A DNA stretch of 64,000 bases from Taxillus chinensis (taxonomy: Eukaryota; Streptophyta; Magnoliopsida; Santalales; Loranthaceae), in NCBI GenBank assembly GCA_023512835.1, contig CM042085.1:41378189-41442188 (forward strand), given 5' to 3'. Both the position numbers and the translations under genes were made by a program. Under the pieces are notes generated by a model. It did no database searches and was not told where the DNA came from. It saw only the letters and a program-made list of their open reading frames with translations. Of this stretch, positions 36,208 through 46,679 are shown in pieces. Positions within the stretch are counted from its first letter, which is position 1. Each line of letters begins with the position of its first letter.

Positions 36208-36600
36208 GTGGTGAGAGGTACCATCATCATTTCTCATACTATCTATTTAGTTTTGATTGATACTGGTGCTACCCATTCTTTTATTTCGTGTGCTACGGTG
36301 GTTGGATTGGAGTTAGACCAGGAGACAGTTAGTCAGTCTCTGATGGCTGCTTCACCTTTGGGTGGAATTGTGATACTTGAGAGTATCTATCGTGCTTGTC
36401 AGGGGTAACACTTGGGGGTGTTAACCTGATGTGTGATTTGTATGTCATGGAGTTAGATGATTTTGATGTTATCTTGGGTATGGATTGGTTGGTCTCCGTG
36501 GAGGCCAAGATTGATTGTTTTCGATGGCGTGTGACGTTTCTCACACCGAGAGGGCACACGGGGTGTCTTTGTGGGTGAGTGGACCGAGGAGGGATGCAGG
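36208..36600 (+). pseudogene. Aspartic protease of element A
   Basis: LIDTGATHSFIS carries the active-site DTG (about 36256-36264). The second frame from 36396 has DLYVMELDDFDVILGMDWL, the conserved C-terminal GMDWL segment. One frameshift lies between them at about 36400 and a stop at about 36577. Typical position between gag and RT. Confidence 0.88.
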
Positions 36601-36639
36601 TTGGGACCTTTGAGGCATGGGTGGGGTGATGTGAACCAC

Positions 36640-37640
36640 TAGTTAGCCAACTTGACGTTGGTTGACAGGAGGAGAGAGGGGAAGGTTGTTTTGCCACCCA
36701 TTGTAGATCGGTTCCCAGGATGTGTTTCCCGAGGACTTGGTCGGTTGCCACCCGTGAGGGAGGTAGAGTTTTCGATCGAGTTGTTGTCGGGGACAACACC
36801 GATCGAGTTAGCGGCCTATAGGATGGCACCGACGAGCTTAGAGAGCTCAAGAGACAGATAGATGACCTATTGGCACGAGGCTTTATTAGGCGGAGTAGCT
36901 CACCGTGGGGCGCTCCGGTGTTGTTCGCCAAGAAGGCGGATGGTTCACTTCGGTTGTGTATAGACTACCGAAAGTCGAACCAAGTGACCGTGAAGAACAG
37001 CTATCCATTACCGAGGATCGATGACCTGTTCGATCGGTTTCGAGGTGTGAGATGGTTTTCCAAGATAGACTTGAGATCCGGATACCATCGATTGAGGGTT
37101 AGGGAGGCAGATATCCCTAAGATCGCGTTCAATTGTCGTTATGGGCATTATGAGTGGCTTGTGATGCCGTTTGGGCTCACGAATGCTCCAAAGTAGTTTA
37201 TGGGATTGATGAACCAGGTGTTTGCTCCATATTTAAATATGTTCGTTGTGGTGTTCATCGACGATATTTTGGTCTACTCGGCGACCAAGAGGGAGCATGA
37301 GGAGCATTTGCGAGTTGTGTTGCAGACCTTGCGTGAGCATCGGTTGTATGCGAAGTTCACGAAATGTGACTTCTGGTTGCAACAGGTGCACTTCTTGGGG
37401 CATGTGGTATCTTCGGAGGGTATCACAATGGATCCTGAGAAGATTGAGGCGATCATGTCATGGAAGAGGCCCACGAATGTGTTTGAGATTCGTAGCTTCC
37501 TTGGTTTGGCAGGCTACTATCGAAGGTTCGTGGAGGATTTTTCTAGGTTGGCAGCTCTTGACGGGCCTGACCAGGAAGGGAGTTCCTTTTGTTTGGTCCG
37601 AGGCTTGTGAGAGTGCTTTCATGGAGTGAAGGCACGATTG
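36640..37640 (+). pseudogene. Reverse transcriptase of element A
   Basis: Begins near LGRLPPVREVEFSIELL (36740-36790). The fingers/palm has [20 protein letters not shown] and [20 protein letters not shown] (36870-37010), KIDLRSGYH, then the catalytic FIDDILVY at 37254-37277 and [15 protein letters not shown] at 37194-37196 replaces the Gln of the usual A-x-Q/F-F-M segment (CAG to TAG). A frameshift near 37555 separates FSRLAA from [14 protein letters not shown]. All main motifs are readable, so decay is recent relative to element E. Confidence 0.92.
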
Positions 37641-38140
37641 ACCTCAGCCCCCATCTTGATTCTTCCACAGGAGGGTGTGCCTTTCGAGGTGTATTGTGAT
37701 GCTTCCAGGGTGGGACTTGGTTGTGTGTTGATGCAGACTCGGCAGGTGATTGCTTATGGATCTAGGCAGTTGAGACCACATGAGCAGAACTATCCCACGC
37801 ATGATTTGGAGTTGGCTACAGTGATCTTTGCACTTAAGAGCTGGCAACATTATCTCCTTGGGGAGAAGTTTGTGGTGTATACGGACCACAAGAGCTTGTA
37901 ATATATCTTCTCTCAGTGAGACCTGAACCTTAGGCGAGACGGTGGGTGTAGTACACTGCACAGTTTCAGTTTGATATGATGTACACCTGGGGAAGGGTAA
38001 TGTGGTGGCGAGATGCGTGAGTAGGAAGAGCGGGGCCGTGGTGGCCCATTGTGCCATTAAGGAATGGGAGATGATGGGTCGGTTAGCGGCGATGAGGTTG
38101 CGATGGTGACCAGCGAGGGCGAGGGACCCTTAGTGTTGTT
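37641..38140 (+). pseudogene. RNase H of element A
   Basis: Motifs: [20 protein letters not shown] (first catalytic Asp), [20 protein letters not shown] (catalytic Glu/Asp) and [11 protein letters not shown]. Stops at 37900-37902 and 37917-37919 (CGA to TGA) end the clear frame; the remainder to about 38060 is frameshifted. Degrades the RNA strand of the RNA:DNA hybrid. Confidence 0.88.
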
Positions 38141-38149
38141 GTCGCAGTC

Positions 38150-39505
38150 CCTGAGTTACACCGTAGGATCATAGAAGATCAGTTGGGGGACATTGATTGT
38201 GAGGTTATCAGGGACAGGATTCAGACTGGGCAGGCACCTTCTAATTGGACTGAGGATGCAGAGCATGTGCTGCGGTATAGGGGTAGATTGATAGTTCCCA
38301 CTTCTCTTCAGGAGGAGGTTCTTCGGGAATTTCACTAGTCGAGGTTTGCTGTACATCCTGGTGGGACCAAGATGTACCATGCCGTGAGGAGGCAGTTTTG
38401 GTGGCCAGGCCTGAAGAAGGCCGTTGCTGATTTTGTGAGGAGGTGTTTGACCTGTCAGCCAGTCAAAGCGGGAGCACCTGAGATTAGCTGGTGAGTTGCA
38501 GTCATTGCCAGTGCCAGAGTGGAAATGGGACCACGTGACCATGGATTTTGTCACTGGACTTCCTCGTTCCAGGGGACACGACACGATATGGGTAGTTGTT
38601 GACCGGTTGACCAAATCGGCGCATTTTATTCCGATTCGAGAGACAGACCCAGTGAGGACTTTGGGACAGAGGTATATTGATGTTATTGGCAGTTGCATGG
38701 AGTCCCATTGTCTATTGTATCTGATCGGGATGCGAGGTTTACATCTCAGTTTTGGAGACAGTTGCAGCGAGCTTTGGGTACCAGTGTGAACCTGAGTACA
38801 GCTTTTCATCCGCAGACAAACGGTCAGTCGGAGCGGACGATTCAGACGCTCGAGGATATGTTGCGTGCCTGTGTCCTAGATTTTGGAGGTTGTTGGGAGA
38901 CTCACCTTCCTTTGGTGGAGGGCTCCGTATGAGGCGCTGTATGGGCGGCCTTGTAGATGACCCTTGTGTTGGGCACAGACGAGAGAGATAGCAGTTTTCG
39001 GTCCCGATATGGTTCGAGAAACCACGGAGATAGTGCAGTTGATTAGACAGCGTATGTTGACAGCACAGAGTAGGCAGAAGTCCTACGCGGATCAGAGGCG
39101 TCGACCCTTGCAGTTTGAGGTGGGGGACTGTGTATTTTTGCGGGTTTCGCCGCGTCGAGGGCATCGGAGGTTTGGACGTGGATCCAAACTTTCCCCTCGT
39201 TTTGTGGGGCCGTTTGAGATTGTTGCCACCGTGGGCGCAGTGGCTTACCGATTAGCTTTGCCACCGAGTTGGCGCAAGTACATGATGTGTTTCATGTGTC
39301 TCGGTTGAGGCGGTATCACCCTAATCCTTCTCATGTGTTGGACTATCGCGAGATAGACTTGGTCGATGATGGTGCCGTTGTTGAGATGCCGGCACGATTT
39401 TTGGACATGCGGGACCAGGTCTTGCGAGGCAAGACGATCCCACTAGTTCGGGTCTTATGGCGACACCGAGGCATAAAGGAGCAGACTTGGGAGAAAGAGA
39501 GATAG
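38150..39505 (+). pseudogene. Integrase and chromodomain-like tail of element A
   Basis: Zinc-binding HHCC: HPGGTKMYH then CLTC (38350-38460). Catalytic core: [14 protein letters not shown] (first Asp, about 38541), [13 protein letters not shown] (second Asp, about 38726), [15 protein letters not shown] (Glu, about 38834), spread over two frames with a break near 38690. Stop at 38336-38338 (CAG to TAG). The C-terminal part from 38964 has SRQKSYADQRRRPLQFEVGD and SRLRRYHPNPSHVLD, then the tail with KTIPLVRVLWRHRGIKEQTW to the stop at 39503-39505. Confidence 0.92.
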
Positions 39506-39529
39506 ATGCGGATTCTTCATCCTGAGCTG

Positions 39530-39570
39530 TTCGAGGACGATAAATCCTGAGGTGGGGAGGATGTGAGGAC
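39530..39570 (+). other. First stop/PPT-like module of element A
   Basis: TTCGAGGACGATAAATCCTG then AGGTGGGGAGGATGTGAGGA, resembling the true PPT and LTR start at 39777-39820 but 247 bp upstream. About 210 bp of non-coding sequence separate the two. Confidence 0.7.
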
Positions 39571-39776
39571 TTTTCCGAGGTATGAGTTATGTTTTATGCA
39601 TTTGTTTTGCATATGTTGTTTGTGATGTGGTTTAGCTCGTTGTTGTTGGATTTTGTCGGCCCTTTTGGCTTATTGCGAGTTGCATTGCACATGTGTGATC
39701 GATGATCATGTTTTATGTTTTGTTGTTGGGACATTGAGCTTGAATTTTGTTATGTCCTTTGGGCATGTGTTTTATT

Positions 39777-39808
39777 TTTGAGGACGAAAAGTCCTAAGGT
39801 AGGGAGGA
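39777..39808 (+). other. Polypurine tract of element A
   Basis: GAGGACGAAAAGTCCTAAGG then TAGGGAGGA directly before the 3' LTR at 39809. Confidence 0.85.
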
Positions 39809-40906
39809 TGTAAAAACTCGTATTTAGGTAGTTTTGAGAGATAGCCATTCTATGGGAATGTAACTATCTGGACGGTAGTGTAGTCGTTGATGTGAGCATT
39901 TTGACTGTACTTGGGCCCGATTTCGAGTAAGGGCCCCGTTTGACCCGATTGTTGACTTTTTTGGGGTTTATTGGTTGACTTAGCGTTTGAGCGACCAATT
40001 GCGTGTGATAATATCAGTCTAGTGTTGTGCTCATCATTTAGAGCGTTTTGACTGTAGTTTGACTCAATTTGGACTTCGGGGCCTTGGAGGTCAATTTTTG
40101 TGTTGGGAGGTCAATTATTGACTGGGTCAATGATTGACTAGGTCAGTTGACTGACAGAAATATAAATAGCAGAAAAAAAAAGAAGAAGCTTTCACTTTAC
40201 ATTATCACGTTTGTGCGTTTGAGAGAGAGAGAGAGAGAGAGCTAGAGAGAGCTTGGAGGCCTTGGCGATTTGGGGCGATTTGGGTTCATGGAGCTCAAAG
40301 ATTCACTTCAAGTAGGTATCCTTGAACTTCTTATCTCTCTCTTGTTTTGGATCTGCAATTTATCATGATTTATGAAATTGAGCATGAACCCTAGAATTTG
40401 GGGAAAACCAATTTTGGGTTAGATCTAATGGTTTAGCATAAGATTTGTGGTTAAGAACTGTTTTATATCATTATGGATATATGTTTCTGTGATTTTAGGG
40501 TTGATTAACTATGTTTTTCATGAGGGTTAATAAGTCAACCATGGAAATCTGGGTTTAGATTTAGATTTATGGAAATTTGGAATTTTATACGTGTTTCTGT
40601 TATTTCTGCGCGATTTAGAGGCGTTCTGGACACGTTTTGAGGTAGATATCGCAGTTTGTTGCGAAACAGGGGTGTTAGTGAGCGTCTGGGAGTTTCTGGG
40701 CGCGTTTCAAACGAAGAACAGGTGAAAACGATGATGAACAGTACCCTGGGCGAATTACTGGGTCGAAATAACGAAGATCCAAAGTTCTGGGTCGAAGGGT
40801 CGAAGATCTAGGGTTGTAGGGTCGTAGTTCGTAGACCCGTAGTTCGTAGCTCGAAGGTTCGTAGTTCATAGATTCGTAGACCCGTAGTCCGAAGGTCGAA
40901 GTTCGT
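39809..40906 (+). repeat. 3' LTR of element A, first part
   Basis: Starts TGTAAAAACTCG beside the PPT and follows the 5' LTR through its TATA box and GTTCGTAG block until 40906, where solo LTR B2 inserted. The TTCGT target copy is 40902-40906. It continues at 61385. Confidence 0.95.
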
Positions 40907-41094
40907 TGTAAGGACCCGTACCTTGAGTTAGTCGCGGTTTTGCCTTCGAGTAGAGTTTTCTAGATTTTGACCTAGTGAATGGACTCGAGATGAATTCACG
41001 TGCAAAAGGAAAGATGCTTAGAATGATATCCTGTATCTACCACGAAGTTTCAGGCCAAACGGACGTGTATGTGAGGTGCACGTGAAATGGGTCC
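40907..41094 (+). mobile_element. Solo LTR B2, first part
   Basis: Family-B LTR beginning TGTAAGGACCCG at 40907. After 188 bp it is interrupted by element B3 (target copy GGTCC 41090-41094) and continues at 59593. Removing B3 gives one LTR of about 1980 bp flanked by TTCGT (40902-40906 and 61385-61389) with no internal region. Confidence 0.9.
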
Positions 41095-42629
41095 GTAAGG
41101 ACCCGTACATTAAGTTAGTCGCGGTTAGTCACGGTTGCCTTCGAGTAGAGTTTTTCTAGATTTTGACCTAGTGAATGGGCTCAATGAATTCACGTGCAAA
41201 AGGAAAGATGCTTAGAATGATGTCCTCTATACCCGTGAGTTTCGAAACCGGAGCGTGTATGTGAGGTGCACGTGATAAGGGGTCAAACGTGCAAGTGTGA
41301 TTGTCTTCTAAATGATGCAAGGAGGCTAGGGGTGAGTTTGAGAGCATTTGGAGTCCATTTGGAGTTGCACGTGAATTGGGGAATTCACGTGCAAAGTTGA
41401 CTTCGCACCATATTTTTGCATGGTTCCCTTGGTTTTGACATTCTAATGATCTTTCTCCAAAGGACCATGTTGAAATTACGAGTATTTTGGCTATATGGGT
41501 GCGGAAAGGTGCTAACTTGTGTGATCAAAACTACGTCGTTTTGATCCTGGGTTTACTTAATCAAAACTACGTCGTTTTGATGTGGGTAGTGTCTATATAA
41601 GGAGGGCTTGAGTTTGAATTTAGGGTTCTTGTGTTCTTCCTTGCTGCGCAGCGCGGAGAGAGAGAGAGAGAGAGAGAGGATCTCCGGGGCGTCTGAGTGG
41701 TGGTTCGCGTCGTTGGAAGGTGTCTAGCGTAGAGGATAGGACAAGAGCCTGAGGTAGGGATTTATGTTCTTCCTAACTCCCCTCTCGTTTTAGGATATAC
41801 ACCTATATATATATGTAAATCCATATAGGTGTGATCTCCTATATGGATGTTGGCCTTGGTGGCATGTTTTGTTGATTCGATGTTAATTTGGCCTGAGGAT
41901 TTTACGGGTTTGTTTATGCCCACTATGTGTTTGATGAAATGTACTGAGGCGGCACACACTATGTGTTTGATGAAATGTCCATGAGGCCTGCATGCCATGT
42001 ATTCAATATAATGCCTGTGAGACCTGGTATATGGGTGTTTAATGATATGCCTGTGCGACCGGTGTGTCTTGTGCTTGATTTGTATTTGATTTTAAGCCGT
42101 GAGGCTGATGTGCGTGGCTTGTATCGACCATGTTAGTCCTCCTGAGATAAAGTGTAAATGTTTGTCTTGAGCTTACATGTTGAGATGTAATGTTATCTTT
42201 GTTATTGTTGTATTTGAGGCGGGGAGTGAGATTTGGGCCGAGCACAATTGGCCGACCCCTTTGAGATTTGGCCGGGACGTGGTCCAAGTCTCGGTGTATG
42301 CTCACGACGGTGGGCTAAGTCTACACCCATTCCTGAGGGTAGATATGGCGCCCGAGGAGGTGGTTGACCATATCGACTCGGGTGGAAAATGTTGCATTGG
42401 TGTCCATGCAACATTCGTTGAATGTGGTATGTCATGTCGCCGTGGTGGCGGGTGTCCTCTGCCCTTGGTGCGGGTTCGGGTAAAGAGTGTTTCTTGGGTG
42501 ATGTTTGCTTGCTTTAGCCTTAGGCACGACACGAGCACAAGCATACACATATCATGCATGTTGTACGATGGGGACGGTGCTGGGGAGACTGGATCCCTAC
42601 TAGCCGTGGTTTGCTCACCCCTCTTATAA
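41095..42629 (+). repeat. 5' LTR of B3, first part
   Basis: Carries G-boxes, ACGT palindromes at 41524-41545 and 41560-41581, TATATAAGG near 41595, a GA tract at 41655-41680, and diverged units of about 37 bp containing TGTTTGATGAAATGTC (41920-42110). Cut at 42629 by B4, with TATAA as target copy (42625-42629). Confidence 0.92.
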
Positions 42630-42717
42630 TGTAAGGACCCGTACCTTGAGTTAGTCGGTTTGCCTCCTGAGTAGAGTTTTTCTAGATTTTGACCTAGTAG
42701 TTGGACTCCAATGAATT

Positions 42718-43133
42718 CACGTGCAAAAGGAAAGATGCTTAGAATGATGTCCTCTATCTACCACGAAGTTTCGGACCAAATGGACATGTATGTGAGGTGC
42801 ACGTGATATGGGTCCAATTCACGTGCAAGTGTAATTGTCTTCCAAATGATGCAAGGAGACTAGGGGTGAAGTTTGAGAGCATTTGGAGTTCATATGGAGT
42901 TGCACGTGAATTCCCAATTCACGTGCAAGTGGCGTGCAACCATATTTTTGCATGGTTCCCTTGGTTTTGGCATTCTAAGGAACTTTCTCCAAAGGACCAT
43001 GTTGAAATTCGATTATTTTGGTGTGTATGGATGCGGAAAGGTTGTAGCTTGTGTAATCAAAACTACGTCGTTTTGATCCTGGGTTTACTTAATCAAAACT
43101 ACGTCGTTTTGATGTGAATGGTGTCTATATAAG
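42718..43133 (+). promoter_or_regulatory. U3 promoter of B4 with five G-boxes, two ACGT palindromes and TATA box
   Basis: CACGTG at 42718, 42800, 42820, 42903 and 42920. The last two form a perfect palindrome with 13-base arms TTGCACGTGAATT and a CCC spacer (42900-42928). Two near-palindromes (arms ATCAAAAC/GTTTTGAT, core TACGTC) lie at 43056-43077 and 43092-43113, and TATATAAG at 43126-43133. The second copy is in the 3' LTR (50069-50487). Known plant bZIP/bHLH factors bind G-box and ACGT cores; activity here is inferred. Confidence 0.78.
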
Positions 43134-43799
43134 GAGGGCTTGAGTTTGAGTTTAGGGTTCTTGTGTTCCTTTCTTTGCCGTTCTTTGCGAGAGAGAGAGA
43201 GAACTAGAGAGAGAGAGGGAAAGGGGAGTTCTTGGGTTCTTTGCCGGAGCATCTGGCGTGGGGAGGACGGCGTTTGGCGCGGGAGCAAGGAAGAGCTGCT
43301 TTAAGGTAGGGGTTCTGTTCTCCTTAAGTCCTTCTCTGTCCTAGGGTTCCGGGCAGATTTACGGTTATAATCTTATATATAAATATGTAATCCATATAGG
43401 TGTGATCTCTATATATGGATGTTGGCCTTCGATGGCGTTTTGATGTGATTCTATGGAATACATGCTATATGTTTGGTGAAATGCTTGTGAGTATTCTTGT
43501 GTGTATATGCCTCCCAAGTGTTTGAAATTATGCTGTGAGGCTGTGCATGTTATGTCTTTGAGGTAAAACACTGTGAGGTTGTGCATGTTATGTGTTTGAG
43601 GTAAAGCATGTGAGGCTGTGCATGTTATGTGCTTGCGAAATGCCTGAGGCCACGCACGTCGGGTGTGTTAGATTATGTCTGTGTGGCTGGGTTTATGAGC
43701 TTGTGGATATATGCATGCTAAGTGTTCGATGTTATTCTGTGTGACTAAGCATACTAAGTGTTTGATGTTATGCCTGTATGGCCATGTGTGTTGCGTGTT

Positions 43800-44010
43800 T
43801 GCTTGTACACCCGGTGGGCTGGAAGCCGGGCTGTTTGTGGAACCCGGTGGATTGGGACCGTTTTGTGGAACCGGTGGGCTGTGGAAGCCGGGGCAGTTTT
43901 GTGGAACCCGGTGGGCGTGGAAGCCGGGGCTGTTTTGTGGAACCCGGTGGTTGTGGAAGCCGGGACTGTTTTGTGGAACCCGGTGGGTGTGGAAGCCGGG
44001 AGTGTTTATG
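43800..44010 (+). repeat. ~36-bp GTGGAACCCGG tandem repeat, B4 5' LTR
   Basis: About six copies of TTTTGTGGAACCCGGTGGGT followed by GTGGAAGCCGGGACTG, with small indels. Partner array in the 3' LTR at 51165-51335. Confidence 0.88.
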
Positions 44011-44494
44011 TACCAGCCCATGTATGATTGTGTTTCTTTGTCATGGCCCGTAACTATATCCTGGTGGAATAATTGTATCACGACACGACACTTGTACACA
44101 AGGCATGTAGATATCAGTGCATGGGATGGGTTGGGGAGACATGATCCCTCTTGAGCGTGTGGTTGCTCACCCCTCTACCATGTTGTTTTCTTTACGGGAA
44201 CCTACAGGCGTTAGGTGGGAACACCAAGGTGGAAGACCTTATTTACTTTACTTGTTTATGTTATGTAATTTGTGTTATGTAATTTTGTTGAGGCCTTGTA
44301 ACCCCGTGGGGAGATTACGTAATAAAGTTTGAAACATAATAAAGGCATGTGGTTTGAATTTAATAATTATGTGATTTTGGTCTCCGAAAATAAAATGTGA
44401 AGTGTATGTTGTATCTACCCCTTTGCCCTCCGTGTGGGTAAAAGGGGAGTCACGTACCGGTTTCCTCGGGTTGGAAATCCGGGGCGTGACAATA

Positions 44495-44505
44495 TGGTAT
44501 CGAGC
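44495..44505 (+). other. Primer-binding site of B4
   Basis: TGGTATCGAGC, the tRNA-Met site with one base missing (CAGAGC to CGAGC), three bases from the LTR. Confidence 0.8.
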
Positions 44506-44901
44506 ATGGTCTAGTTGGCCTAGGGTAGTGGGCGGACTTGGTTATCTTGAGTCCTTTGGAGGAGCCTGGAGGGACATGCCCGATCAACATGGTCCTCTTT
44601 GAGCCTCCAAGGTGTACTTGGGATAGTCCGGTCTTGTAGTAGGATTTGCATGCATTGGCATTAGGGCACTAGTTGCATTTCTTTGTGAATGTATGCTAAA
44701 GCGTGGATAAAATCATATGATTAAGTGAAATGTGCAACTCTGATTTGTTTGGCAATGTGTCTTGAGGCGTGCAATGTGATTGATGCAATGTATGTGTGTA
44801 ACATCACGTGATAGTGGAATTGATCGGTGGGGGTAGAGGTAGTGACGCGATAGATTATAAAATTGTTTTGACGTTGTGCTTACTTACTTCGTGTAGTAAG
44901 A

Positions 44902-46310
44902 ATGCCGCCGAGGAGAGTGACACGTGCGTCCGGGGCGATGGGCGATGAGTCATCTGCCCATGAGGGTCCGGGTGCGGGACCATCCGTTGGAGGGCATGCG
45001 TTATTGCGGCACGGCTACAAGAAGGCATCCGGTGGAGGTACGAGAGCTACGGGAGGGGACTCCGGCGGGACGTTCGGGAGGAGGTGCGCCGTGAGATGGC
45101 GGCCACGACGGGTGGTGCCACCACCACCACCACCGATCCGAGGGCTGCCTCGTGAGCGTGAGAGTTCGGCTGGGTGGTGTACCGGCCCGTGCGAGAGGAT
45201 GACGTGGTGACACGGTTCCGAAAGGAACAACCTCCGCGATTTAAGGGGGAGAAGATCTGTGGTAGGCGAGCGATGGTTGAGGCGGATTGAGCACGTGTTC
45301 TCCTTTCTCCTTGCCCAGGAGGAGGATAAGGTGCGGCCGGCAGTCGGCGGTGGAGGGGGACGCTTTGGAGTGGTGGACGAGTGTTGCGGGGAGCCGTGCG
45401 GTGCGACTCATGTTTTGGGAGGAGTTCTTGCAACTCTTCCAAGATGAGTTCTTCCGGAATCGGTGAGATGGCAAAAGAGGGGAAGAATTTGGCAGCTTGA
45501 AGCGAGGATCCAAGACGGTACCTGAATATGAGCGGGAGTTCGGAGATTGAGTAGGTTTGCTCCTGAGGCGTGGTAAGGGAGGACCGAAGGCCCACAAGTT
45601 CACCTTGGGTCTCGGGCCAGCCCTTAGGGAGAGGGTGGCGATTCTACGCTTGAGGACCTATCTTGAGGCTGTGGAGACGGCCCGTATAGGCGAGAGAAGC
45701 CTTGGATGATGGGAGGCGAGGCCCATCGGGGGCGCCCGGTTGCGAGTGGGCCTGATCGAGATGCAAGGGTCCAAGAGGCGCGAGACGGAGGAGAGGGATA
45801 GCGGTTCCTTCCGCGGCGGGGACAGACATTGGTGAACCCGGGGAGGTCTGGCTTTGGCGGTGGCGAGACGGGCGGTCCGGCGAGGGGGTCTCCCCGGCGG
45901 TTGTTCTTGGCGTGGGGAGCAAGGCCACTTGAGGAAGGAGTGTCCAAAGAGGGACTGGAAATGCCATAGATGTGGACGAGAGGGCCATCCGAGCCGGGTT
46001 GCCGGAGTGGCAACGGGGAGTTGGAGGCATGACATCCGGCCAAGGAGTGATGCCGGTTTTCGTGCACCAGTGAGAGACCAGCTCGTCGGTGGCGAGCCAG
46101 CCGGCGGGGATCCGGTCGGACCCGACCTCGGGGGAGGCCGGAGCGGCGACGGACCGAGGCTGGAGGCAACCTTAGCGGGAAGCGTCCGGTGAGTGAGCCG
46201 ACTAGTGGCACGGGCCAAGGAAGGGTGTTTGCGGCTGGAGGCGACATACCAGGAGGAGGGCTGAGCTACCACCCCCCCCGGTGAGGGTGGAGCAGGACCA
46301 TCGGTGGTTA
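44902..46310 (+). pseudogene. Gag of B4
   Basis: Starts MPPRRVTRASGAMGDE at 44902, about 410 bp after the LTR. Frames change repeatedly: ERWLRRIEHVFSFLL (45262-45310) belongs to the gag core and CSWRGEQGHLRKECP with KCHRCGREGHPSR (45890-45995) is the paired zinc-knuckle region, its second Cys changed to Arg in the first knuckle. GC-rich. At least five frame breaks, mostly single-base. Confidence 0.82.
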
Positions 46311-46329
46311 GAGGTACCCTCTTGATCTC

Positions 46330-46660
46330 CCGTACATTAGCCTGTTCTTTTCGATACGGGTGCATCGTGTTCGTTTGTTCTTGAGCTTGTGATAGATAGC
46401 TTGGGGTTAGCTTTGTGTGGAGGCCGCGAGGCCCTAGTTGTGGAGTCTCCCGGTGGGAGGCATGATTGAGGTACGACGAGTGTGTCGTGATTGTGTGTTA
46501 ACCATAGGAGAGGTGGAGGCTGCGTTTTGACTTGCATGTGATGCCTTTGAGGGCGTTTGACCTGATCTTGGGTATGGATTGGCTTATGGCTTTCCAGGCC
46601 AAGATAGATTGTTATCGGCGGCGTGTGTCCTTTGTGACACCTGCGGGGACCTCTTGCCCT
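46330..46660 (+). pseudogene. Aspartic protease of B4
   Basis: LFDTGASCSFVCS with DTG at about 46353-46361; later frame MPLRAFDLILGMDWLMAFQA (46532-46600). A frameshift lies between. DTG is intact, unlike in B3. Confidence 0.85.
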
Positions 46661-46679
46661 GCGCGGGGGGAGTGGGATT

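Larger units (their letters stand above)
42630..44491 (+). repeat. 5' LTR of B4 (1862 bp)
   Basis: TGTAAGGACC to GGGGCGTGACA. Promoter at 42718-43133, GA tract at 43191-43220, a family of units of about 37 bp with GTTTGA.. and GTGAGGC words (43440-43790), and the GTGGAACCCGG array (43800-44010). Confidence 0.95.

Noticed and set aside
36640..39505. Endogenous pararetrovirus (RT and RNase H present)
   Set aside because: Integrase, chromodomain-like tail, LTRs, PBS, PPT and 5-bp duplications all show a Ty3/gypsy element; no movement or coat protein is present.
45047..46365. Long proline/serine-rich minus-strand frames opposite B4 gag (45047-45595, 45624-46247, 45658-46365)
   Set aside because: They are shadows of the GC-rich gag frame on the other strand.
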